Below are positions 1 to 5,846 of a stretch of 11,279 nt of DNA, one piece after another. The translations under genes were made by a program, and so were the position numbers. Position 1 is the first letter of the stretch, and the number at the start of each line of letters is the position of its first letter. Under the pieces are notes generated by a model. The model was not told the origin of the DNA. It was given only the letters and a program-made list of their open reading frames with translations, and did no database searches. Source of the stretch: CAWUKT01 sp963923035 (GTDB lineage Bacteria > Bacteroidota > Bacteroidia > J057 > JADKCL01); contig CAWUKT010000133.1 of the NCBI GenBank assembly GCA_963923035.1, forward strand, positions 1-11,279, in the 5' to 3' direction.

Positions 1-12
1 ATGTGCTCAAAA

Positions 13-52
13 CCGAGTGAATTAGGGTGCGTGCCGAGTTAATTAAGGTCCG
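13..52. repeat. Imperfect direct repeat, 21-bp period, two units
   Basis: Two 19-bp units at 13-31 and 34-52 match at 16 of 19 positions. Both begin CCGAGT and both contain an AATTA core. A much weaker third copy may begin near 55. Arrays of short repeats of about this period occur at the ends of IS21-family elements, and the window starts with TGTGCTCAAAACCGAG, which is similar in style. No transposase is visible to the right, so this could be an element end, a degenerate remnant or an unrelated repeat. Confidence 0.4.
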
Positions 53-377
53 ACCCGAATACAAATATGTTTCGAGGCCCCCCTCCCCACCTCGAAGGCG
101 AATACCCCCCACCTCCAACCCGAATTCACCCACCCATATAGGTACCCCTTTGACCCATCCAATCCATTTGCATACTCCCACATTCTTTTAATTTTCCCAT
201 TTCCTTCCCCCACTCCCCTCCACCCCAAAAGCAAATGGGAGCCCACTGATCCCAGCCGGCTCCCCGTCAAATTGCGTACCGCAACCAAAGAACTAACCCT
301 TGCCGCGGCAGAAACATAGCCGCCAGGGGGCCCGATTGCTGTCCAGCAACCCAGCCCCCTGGCCTGCGCACCTCCAA
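53..377. other. Non-coding, pyrimidine-rich stretch
   Basis: No credible gene is seen on either strand. The + strand between about 75 and 240 is strongly C/T-rich with runs such as CCCCCC, and the open frames through it are low-complexity and run antisense to the neighbouring gene. It lies downstream of the minus-strand DUF4157 gene that ends at 378 and holds the hairpins described separately. Confidence 0.6.
301..362 (-). terminator. Possible terminator hairpins after the DUF4157 gene
   Basis: An 8-bp perfect GC-rich stem pairs 323-330 with 355-362. Nested inside it is a 5-bp stem of 336-340 with 345-349. A 10-bp palindrome, TGCCGCGGCA, follows at 301-310. They lie 15-80 bases past the stop codon of the minus-strand gene. 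There is no clear T-run on the minus strand after either hairpin, so intrinsic termination is uncertain; a 3'-end stabilising structure is an alternative. Confidence 0.3.
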
Positions 378-2189
378 TCATTCGGATGGAGCGGCTTCGT
401 CGGCGGAGTAGCGGAAGTACACGCAAGCCGACCGCCATTCCGGATCCGCACTCTCGTTGTCGTTGGTTTCTTCGGCGTGGCCGCGGTCCCCCGTTGGCAC
501 CCCCGTTTCGACCGGGAAGCGGTCCTGGCGGACTTCCAGCCCCAATCCCCGCAGGGCCGACCGTACCGCCCGGGCCCGGCGATCGGACAGGCGCATATTG
601 TTGCGTTCGGATCCCTGGAGATCGGCATATCCCTCGACCGAGAGGTAGGCCCGGCCGTGGGCCATGTCGTCCAATTGCTGGCGAGAGAGCTGGCGCAGGA
701 CCGCATCCTGAACGGCGCCGGGGTTGTTGACCCGGTGCCGACCTGTCGCGAAATAATGGGTATAGATCGGGCGCGCGCCCCGGATATTGACCTCGGCCAG
801 GTCGATCACCCGGCTGCCCACCGGACGGAGCTGGGCAAAGATCTCCGGGTGTACCCCGGTGTCCCGCCATTCGCGGCTGGTCGTCGTGGTATCGCTCTCG
901 CTGTCGGTCGTGTTTTGGTCGTATCCTCTCCGGTCGGAGGTCGTCGTATTGCGGCGGTACCGGTAAGCGCCCCCGAACAGCCCCGAAAGACCTCCCGATA
1001 CCTCTTCTTCAGTTTGCACGCCACCTGAACCGCCTTCTCCGCCCCCTTCGGCCGATTGCCCGCTCTGGGCGCGACCCGATCCTTGTCCCCGGGCACCTAA
1101 GTTGACCCCCGCATTGTGTTCCGACGTGGTCGTATCCGTTCCCGAATTGTAGTCTGTACGCCGGGTCTCGGTTCCTTCCCGGTGGGCCGTGACTTCATTC
1201 ACATAGCGGGCCCACAAATCCATTCGGATGCCGGCCTGCGCGCCCAATACGCCGCCCTGGTAGCGCAGCTCGGTAGCGCCACTGGCCGGGGCCATCTCGC
1301 TTTGGACGCCTCCCGAAGGCCGAAGAACCAGGTTCCCGGATTCATCAAAGGAGTAGCGGTAGTTTTGATAGGCGCTGGTATTGTAACTGCGGCTGGGGTT
1401 GCCGGCCTCTTCCACAACCCGGATGCGGGCGCGGAGCTGGAGGACCCCGGAGGTTCCGCGTTGGACATCAATGGTGGTCCGCCCCGAGGCAAATCGACTG
1501 TGCCCGCCTTCCTGGATGCAGTGCCCGTGGCCATCAAAGAGTCGGAAGCTGGGGTGAACGGTCAACTGGCCGGGGCGGTTCCGTTCGAGGCGGATGCGGC
1601 GGACGATGGGTTGGCGCTGAATCGGGCCGCGCCCGGTGGCCTGTCGTTGTAAGACGGGGCTTTTGCTTTGGATGACTTGCCCGGCCGCGGCCTTGTTGCC
1701 GAGGACATCGGCCTCCTGTTCGAGGGCCGGATCGTCGTTGATGGCAAATCCATTGTGCTCCCGGGTGACCGGGACATCGCCCTTGCGTTGTTGGACGACG
1801 TGGGCGAGTTCATGGCCGAGGAGTTGCTGGCCCGATTGGGTTTCCGGCCTGAATTGGCCGGGGGCGAAGTGAATTTGTTCGCCCTGGGTGAAGGCCAGGG
1901 AATCGGCCGCGGTGGCTTCGGAGGAGTCGGGGTGCAATTGGACCGTGCTGAAATCGGCCCCGAAGGCATTTTCCATCTTTTGCATCACGGTTCCGGTGGC
2001 GTCGGGTGCCTCTTTCATTTGGAGGGGCAGCGCCTGGCCGTCCGGATCGGAGGGGTCTCCCTCCGCGCCGAAGGTCGAGGCCTTCAATTGGAAGGCGGGC
2101 GGGGACATGCTTTGGCCGCCTTCTTCGGCATGGTCCAGCGCGTGGTCAGTGAGGTTCGTGGGCGTCTTGGGTGAATGGGATTTTTCCAT
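378..2189 (-). CDS. DUF4157 (eCIS-core) protein with OmpA-like C-terminus
   Basis: This 603-aa protein has no signal peptide. Residues about 66-140 form a DUF4157 domain: a MENAFGADFSTVQLH block, then a LLGHELAHVVQQ block with HELAH at 126-130, a zincin-like HExxH, and a downstream EQEAD at 157-161. DUF4157 proteins are known from extracellular contractile injection system (eCIS) and polymorphic-toxin loci. Residues 330-445 are rich in Ser, Thr, Gly and Glu and look like a linker. Residues about 475-550 resemble an OmpA C-terminal domain: GYADLQGSERNN, then LSDRRARAV, which keeps D523, N531 and R538 of the D/N/LS/RA pattern that binds peptidoglycan in OmpA. A role as eCIS cargo or accessory factor is inference; no structural eCIS gene lies in the window. 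The ATG at 2189 follows an 88-bp gap after the upstream lipoprotein gene on the same strand, so co-transcription is possible. Confidence 0.8.
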   Translation of the reverse strand: MEKSHSPKTPTNLTDHALDHAEEGGQSMSPPAFQLKASTFGAEGDPSDPDGQALPLQMKEAPDATGTVMQKMENAFGADFSTVQLHPDSSEATAADSLAFTQGEQIHFAPGQFRPETQSGQQLLGHELAHVVQQRKGDVPVTREHNGFAINDDPALEQEADVLGNKAAAGQVIQSKSPVLQRQATGRGPIQRQPIVRRIRLERNRPGQLTVHPSFRLFDGHGHCIQEGGHSRFASGRTTIDVQRGTSGVLQLRARIRVVEEAGNPSRSYNTSAYQNYRYSFDESGNLVLRPSGGVQSEMAPASGATELRYQGGVLGAQAGIRMDLWARYVNEVTAHREGTETRRTDYNSGTDTTTSEHNAGVNLGARGQGSGRAQSGQSAEGGGEGGSGGVQTEEEVSGGLSGLFGGAYRYRRNTTTSDRRGYDQNTTDSESDTTTTSREWRDTGVHPEIFAQLRPVGSRVIDLAEVNIRGARPIYTHYFATGRHRVNNPGAVQDAVLRQLSRQQLDDMAHGRAYLSVEGYADLQGSERNNMRLSDRRARAVRSALRGLGLEVRQDRFPVETGVPTGDRGHAEETNDNESADPEWRSACVYFRYSADEAAPSE

Positions 2190-2196
2190 GGTATAG

Positions 2197-2245
2197 TTGT
2201 TGGGATCGGGAAAAAGGTTCCCCGGGGGCGTGACCAGGACGCCCC
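2197..2245 (-). other. Hairpins between the lipoprotein and DUF4157 genes
   Basis: A 7-bp perfect stem pairs 2225-2231 (GGGGCGT) with 2239-2245. On the minus strand it is followed after about 10 bases by a TTTTT run that is part of a second small GGGAA/TTCCC hairpin. This could be a weak terminator, a processing site, or a structure limiting read-through into the DUF4157 gene. Confidence 0.3.
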
Positions 2246-2277
2246 TGAAGGGAGGAGAAATAAGGGAAGGGATTCGT

Positions 2278-2817
2278 TTAGCGGACCGTGAGGTCAGGCA
2301 AAGGACCGGGCTCCGGGAAGGCCAGGTCGGCGTCCAATTCGAGTTTCACTTGCTTGAGAAAGGACTCGTTGGCGGCCAAAGCCTTTAGGTCATCGGTGAT
2401 GATGGGATCGACGAGGATGGTTCCGACTCCGTCGACGAGGTAACGCTCGCAGGGAAAATTGGGCGCGCAATCGCATTCGCAGGTCTGCGTCGGCTCGAAC
2501 CACTTACAATTGCGGCCTGTATCGTCGACTTCCTGACACTGTTGGTCAGATTGCATCACGGGCTCCACCGATCCGTAGACCAGTTCGTCCGTGGGTTCAC
2601 CGGTGGCGCTGTCGACCTTGACCACTGAACTCTTCATTACGATGAAGAGCTTCTGCGGAGGCTCATTGGGGGTATCTGATTTGGTGGTCACGACCAATCC
2701 TTCGACCAGTTGGGCCTTGCGGTAAGTCGGCTGGTCATTGGAGTCCTGGGCAGGCTGTTCGCATCCGGCCCACAGCAGCAGGGCCAGGAGGAATGCGGTA
2801 ATTGACTTTGTTTTCAT
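2278..2817 (-). CDS. Cys-rich predicted lipoprotein, unknown function
   Basis: The open frame extends upstream to 2907, but the ATG at 2817 is chosen because it gives a clean lipoprotein signal: MKTK, a hydrophobic stretch FLLALLLW, and a lipobox LWAGC with the lipidated Cys at residue 19. The 179-aa product would be exported and anchored to a membrane. The mature part has a short Gln/Asp/Pro-rich linker, then a segment rich in beta-branched residues, and a cysteine cluster (C94, C104, C113, C115, C117, C123) that includes CECDC. Six cysteines outside the lipobox could form three disulfides or bind metal; this is inference. I do not recognise the family. It precedes the DUF4157 gene on the same strand by 88 bp. 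Confidence 0.75.
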   Translation of the reverse strand: MKTKSITAFLLALLLWAGCEQPAQDSNDQPTYRKAQLVEGLVVTTKSDTPNEPPQKLFIVMKSSVVKVDSATGEPTDELVYGSVEPVMQSDQQCQEVDDTGRNCKWFEPTQTCECDCAPNFPCERYLVDGVGTILVDPIITDDLKALAANESFLKQVKLELDADLAFPEPGPLPDLTVR

Positions 2818-2984
2818 GGTTGACAAGTAATTAAAATGTTGCGATGAATTTGACGTCCCCAAGATCAGTTCACCGCGGGACTTCTCTAGGTCAATATCTA
2901 CCTTCAATATGGTTCCTGGAAATTCATTAAATTCACCTCGAACCCAAAATCAACTGTTTTTACCCACTACAATAAGGTTTCTAA
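2818..2984. promoter_or_regulatory. Divergent intergenic region
   Basis: These 167 bases separate two outward-facing genes and should contain both promoters. The region is AT-richer than its surroundings. I see no convincing match to the Bacteroidota -7 element TAnnTTTG, so no promoter is placed. On the minus strand, the sequence just before the lipoprotein ATG has no Shine-Dalgarno motif. Confidence 0.45.
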
Positions 2985-4448
2985 GTGGAGAAAGATCCCC
3001 TGTTTGACCTGATCAAAGCGCTGAATCCCACCGAGAAGCGCTATTTCAACCTCCACCACCAGGGCTCGGAGCAAAAGGGTTTTATGCGGCTCTTTCGCTA
3101 TTTGGATGCCCAGGAAGTCTACCAGGAAGCGGCCCTGAAGGATTTTTTTGCCGGGGAAAAATTTATCCGCAACCTCCCCGTCATCAAGTCCTACCTGAAA
3201 AATGCCCTGCTGCAAAGCCTCGGTGATTTCCATTTGCAGAACCAGGTGGACTTCCAATTGCGGCGCCAATTGGACTATGTGCAGGTGCTCTACCAGAAGG
3301 GCTTGCGGGCCCTGTGTCTAAGGGAAGTGCGGAAGGTCAAACGGGGCGCGCTGGCCATTGGGGCCTCGATGGTCCTGGTGGAGGCCCTCAAAATGGAGAT
3401 CCGGCTCCTCCGGTTTAAGCCGCAGGGGGCGAAAGAGATCGGGGAATTGAGGCGTCAAATGATGGCGGCCATCCATTCCGAGCAGTTGGAGGCCGAAGCC
3501 TCGGCCCTGTTCGACCAGGTATTTCACTTGCTCCTGGAACGGGTCCACCATACCCAACCGGAGGTCCAATCCGATATCCAGGCCCTCGGCCGCCACGCCC
3601 ACGAATTACTTCAGCAGGAGGGCGTGACGGTACAGGGCCAGCTCATCCTGACCCAATGCCTGATTCACTGCGAACAAATGGTGGGCCACCCGGCCCAGGT
3701 GCTCGCCCATTACCGCCAACTGCTCGGGTTGTTCCACTCCCACCCTGCATTCACCAAGGCCCGCCCCATCATGGCCCTGAAGTCCTACCGGGGATTTCTC
3801 GAATCCTGCCTGTTGCTGAACTCCTTCGATGGGACCGAGGAGGCGCTCCACGCTTTAGAAGCCCTTCCCCTGAAGGGAAATGCGCTGAAGGCGGAGTCGG
3901 CGGCGGCCAAGACCTATTTCAAATTGAAGCAAGCCATCCAAATGGAGCGCTTTGACCAGGCGGCGGACCTGGAAGGGGAAGTCCGCCAATTGTTCCGCGA
4001 CTTTCCCGGCCTGGTCCCCGACTCGTACCAGATTTCCTTCTGGTATGAATTGGCGGTGGCCCTGGTGCTGGACCGTCGCTACCCGGCCGCCAAGGAATGG
4101 CTGCGGAGCATCCTGATGGAACCCCTGTCCGAGATCCGCAAGGACATCCGCGAATTTGCCCGGATGGTGCAGCTATTGGTGTGGTTTGAGTTCGGGGAAA
4201 TGGACCTGCTGGAATTCAATGTGCGGAATACGGAGCGGATGTTGCAGCGGCGGAACCGCTTTACGGAGGTGGACGGCCTGTTGCTCCGGTTCTTTCGGCG
4301 CACGCTCCAGGGCCTCGACGCGGCGGCCCTTGCCCTCGAAATGGACCAGCTCCAGACCGGGTTGGTTCGGTGGCAAGCGGAGGGTGTGCGGCATTTGGGC
4401 CTGGAATTGTTCCTGAAGTGGCTGGAAGGGAAGCGGGAAACAAAATGA
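2985..4448 (+). CDS. Conserved Bacteroidota helical protein, unknown function
   Basis: This 487-aa protein starts with GTG at 2985. A TAA lies directly before it in frame, so no earlier start is possible, and the N-terminus EKDPLFDLIKALNPTEKRYF matches the pattern of a family seen repeatedly in Bacteroidota, where proteins open with a similar 'L..LI..L...EKRYFKL' block. The whole chain looks alpha-helical, with many Leu/Ala/Gln/Glu segments and recurrent helix pairs suggestive of a TPR-like or other alpha-solenoid fold. There is no signal peptide or membrane segment, so it is probably cytoplasmic. I see no catalytic motif. It is transcribed alone, divergently from the lipoprotein gene, with about 240 bases to the next element. 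Confidence 0.8.
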   Translation: MEKDPLFDLIKALNPTEKRYFNLHHQGSEQKGFMRLFRYLDAQEVYQEAALKDFFAGEKFIRNLPVIKSYLKNALLQSLGDFHLQNQVDFQLRRQLDYVQVLYQKGLRALCLREVRKVKRGALAIGASMVLVEALKMEIRLLRFKPQGAKEIGELRRQMMAAIHSEQLEAEASALFDQVFHLLLERVHHTQPEVQSDIQALGRHAHELLQQEGVTVQGQLILTQCLIHCEQMVGHPAQVLAHYRQLLGLFHSHPAFTKARPIMALKSYRGFLESCLLLNSFDGTEEALHALEALPLKGNALKAESAAAKTYFKLKQAIQMERFDQAADLEGEVRQLFRDFPGLVPDSYQISFWYELAVALVLDRRYPAAKEWLRSILMEPLSEIRKDIREFARMVQLLVWFEFGEMDLLEFNVRNTERMLQRRNRFTEVDGLLLRFFRRTLQGLDAAALALEMDQLQTGLVRWQAEGVRHLGLELFLKWLEGKRETK

Positions 4449-4621
4449 ATTCGGTGGAAAGGCAACGCTATTTTCCTTGTCCCGACTCCTTCTCTCCTTT
4501 TATATATAACCCGCTCCCCGATGACTTCGACCCCGACTTTCCACTCCCTGTTGATTTACCTCCACCCCGCCCCCATCAACTGAGCAATTGATACATTTCC
4601 CCACTTCCTAACACCCGTTTG

Positions 4622-4655
4622 TTTGGAATTTGCATTTTTTGCCTTCAAATCTTTG
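4622..4655 (+). promoter_or_regulatory. Candidate promoter for the aromatic operon
   Basis: A TTTG at 4622-4625 and an AATCTTTG at 4648-4655, separated by 22 bases, resemble the Bacteroidota -33 TTTG / -7 TAnnTTTG promoter with one mismatch in the -7 element. Transcription would begin near 4662, about 25 bases before the leader peptide ATG. The local sequence is AT-rich compared with the genes. The match is imperfect and the placement is tentative. Confidence 0.28.
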
Positions 4656-4686
4656 GTTTCCCAACTGAATTGGTTAGGATTGTGAT

Positions 4687-4743
4687 ATGAACATGAACGC
4701 ACGTACTTCCTTTTATTACTTCTTTTACTTTACCGAGCGGTAA
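4687..4743 (+). CDS. Phe/Tyr-rich leader peptide (attenuator)
   Basis: An 18-codon ORF encodes MNMNARTSFYYFFYFTER. Codons 9-15 (4711-4731) are Phe-Tyr-Tyr-Phe-Phe-Tyr-Phe, that is four Phe and three Tyr in a row, an extreme bias. An AGGA at 4676-4679 lies 7 bases before the ATG and could act as a Shine-Dalgarno. A terminator hairpin follows 30 bases after the TAA, and the next genes make phenylpyruvate and chorismate precursors. This is the logic of enterobacterial pheL, where ribosome stalling at Phe codons prevents termination. Inference: here the leader senses both charged tRNA-Phe and tRNA-Tyr. The peptide itself probably has no function beyond being translated. Confidence 0.85.
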   Translation: MNMNARTSFYYFFYFTER

Positions 4744-4783
4744 ACGAAGGAGGTATGTACGTAAAAGATATTGAACGGCCTCC
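4701..4783 (+). promoter_or_regulatory. Attenuator alternative RNA pairings
   Basis: Region 1 (4701-4712) can pair with region 2 (4747-4762): ACGTAC at 4701-4706 with GTACGT at 4757-4762, and TCCTT at 4708-4712 with AAGGA at 4747-4751. Region 1 overlaps the leader codons just before and at the start of the Phe/Tyr run, so a ribosome stalled there would mask it. Freed region 2 could then pair GGAGGU (4749-4754) with GCCUCC (4778-4783), the upstream arm of the terminator, to form a short 6-bp antiterminator. Pairings were found by eye; energies were not calculated. Confidence 0.6.
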
Positions 4784-4800
4784 AACTGGAGGCCGTTTTT
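4774..4800 (+). terminator. Intrinsic terminator of the Phe/Tyr attenuator
   Basis: A 10-bp perfect stem pairs AACGGCCTCC (4774-4783) with GGAGGCCGTT (4788-4797) across a 4-base loop and is followed directly by T residues to 4800. It ends three bases before the prephenate dehydratase ATG at 4804. The downstream arm contains GGAGG at 4788-4792, 11 bases before that ATG, so the same hairpin could also hide a ribosome binding site. Confidence 0.85.
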
Positions 4801-4803
4801 ATT

Positions 4804-5406
4804 ATGACTCATCCATCTCCATATCTCCCCCAGGTCCGCCGGGTTCGTATCCTCGGCGATCGGTACAGCTTCCACGGTCAAGCGGCCTTGCGCTTCTTCC
4901 CCGAGGGCATCGAGCTGTTGCCGTGCTCCGACATCGCGGCCCTCACGCAAGTGGCGGCGGATGAGGGGGTGGTGGTGGCGGTGGAAAACCGGGTGGTGGG
5001 GCCCATTGCCCTCCACCAAGCCCGCCTGGAGGCGGCTGAATTGCACCCGGCCCGGGAGCTGTGGCTGGACATCGACCTCGCATTGGTCGTCCGGCCGGGC
5101 AGTTCTTTGGATCACCTGCTCGAAGTCCGCTCCCATCCGATCGCGCTGGCGCAGTGCCAGGGCTGGCTGGAACGCCATGCCCATTTGCGGCAGGTCGCGT
5201 GGAGCGATACCAGCGCGGCGATGCAATCCCTCGACGACAGCTTCAATGCGGCGGCCATCGGGTCGGCGCGGAGCGCCGCCGAGCTGGGCTTGCACGCCCT
5301 TCGGCGAGACATCGCCGACCACACCGCCAATGCGACCCGCTTCGTACTGGCTTTGCCCAAGACTTTTTCATCCTCTATCTCTCATACTCACAATCATGTC
5401 TCTTAA
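4804..5406 (+). CDS. pheA: Prephenate dehydratase, catalytic domain only (no ACT)
   Basis: Converts prephenate to phenylpyruvate, the last committed step before phenylalanine transamination; cytoplasmic. The 200-aa product shows the PDT motifs in order: GDRYSFHGQAAL (18-29), LPCSDIAAL (39-47), VENRVVGPI (60-68, canonical ENSxxG), SHPIALAQC (110-118), a SDTSAA block (134-139), and DHTANATRF (172-180) with the catalytic Thr of TRF at 178. The chain ends about 20 residues after TRF, where most family members carry a further ACT domain of 70-100 residues for Phe feedback inhibition; this is absent. The ATG at 4804 is chosen because an in-frame TTG at 4771 would put the terminator hairpin inside the coding sequence. 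Its 3' end overlaps the next gene by 11 bases, indicating an operon. Transcription is probably set by the attenuator just upstream. Confidence 0.9.
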   Translation: MTHPSPYLPQVRRVRILGDRYSFHGQAALRFFPEGIELLPCSDIAALTQVAADEGVVVAVENRVVGPIALHQARLEAAELHPARELWLDIDLALVVRPGSSLDHLLEVRSHPIALAQCQGWLERHAHLRQVAWSDTSAAMQSLDDSFNAAAIGSARSAAELGLHALRRDIADHTANATRFVLALPKTFSSSISHTHNHVS

Positions 5407-5815
5407 TTCACAGACAACACCTGCTCACGCTCCGGTACCGCCCCATCGGTGGTCCCCGATTGACCTTCGCCCCCAGCGCCTCCCCAAGGACCGGCCCACT
5501 TTCGCGGAAGCCCTCCTGAATGGCGCCCACGAATTGTCCAAAGCATTGGAGTCCCAACTGGAATTGGACCCCACCACCCACGAGGCCGCCCTCTGCTGGC
5601 GCACCCGGGAATACACCTCCCAGAAATTCTGCGAGGAACTGTATATCCGCACTGGCGTCCTGCTCGATCCGCCCCAGCAAAACCCCCAAACGGGTGAGTG
5701 GCGCATCCAATTGGAGACCGGTTTGCCCCGCAACCTCTACTCCGAAGCTGCGCAACGTATCCAACACCATGCCTTCTACTTCTGGCAACGCGACGAAGTC
5801 CACGGAACCCTCTAA
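5396..5815 (+). CDS. Unknown 139-aa protein in the aromatic operon
   Basis: The open frame reaches upstream into the dehydratase gene, but the ATG at 5396, beginning MSLNSQTTP, is the sensible start because it gives an 11-base overlap with the preceding stop and likely translational coupling. The product is soluble-looking, with no signal or membrane segment, a Pro-rich N-terminus (residues about 8-35), and a helical middle (FAEALLNGAHELSKALESQL). The C-terminal half is rich in aromatic and charged residues and ends near HAFYFWQRDEVHG. I do not recognise the family. Its position between prephenate dehydratase and DAHP synthase, 31 bases before the latter, suggests a role tied to aromatic biosynthesis or its control, but this is inference only. 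Confidence 0.7.
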   Translation: MSLNSQTTPAHAPVPPHRWSPIDLRPQRLPKDRPTFAEALLNGAHELSKALESQLELDPTTHEAALCWRTREYTSQKFCEELYIRTGVLLDPPQQNPQTGEWRIQLETGLPRNLYSEAAQRIQHHAFYFWQRDEVHGTL

Positions 5816-5846
5816 CCACAGCACCTTCTAACGCATTCCATCCATC

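Noticed and set aside
43..870. 275-aa minus-strand open frame over the left region
   Set aside because: It overlaps the DUF4157 gene in another frame and is a low-complexity Pro/Gly/Arg translation typical of a GC-rich shadow frame.
300..1028. 242-aa plus-strand open frame antisense to the DUF4157 gene
   Set aside because: It mirrors a convincing domain-bearing gene on the other strand and shows no family motif of its own.
2818..2907. 30-residue N-terminal extension of the lipoprotein
   Set aside because: It would bury a textbook signal peptide and lipobox in the interior of the protein.
4449..4620. C/T-rich stretch after the 487-aa gene, with an ATG-containing open frame up to 4591
   Set aside because: The frame overlaps the preceding gene and gives a Pro-rich tail with no motif. 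A GTTGAT/ATCAAC pair (4550-4555 with 4575-4580) has too long a loop to call a terminator.
4771..4803. In-frame TTG extension of prephenate dehydratase
   Set aside because: It would place the terminator hairpin inside the coding sequence; the family N-terminus is already complete from the ATG at 4804.
4755..4964. 69-aa open frame starting inside the attenuator
   Set aside because: It has a GGAGG only one base from its ATG, runs through the terminator and is out of frame over prephenate dehydratase; the GGAGG is better explained as the antiterminator strand.
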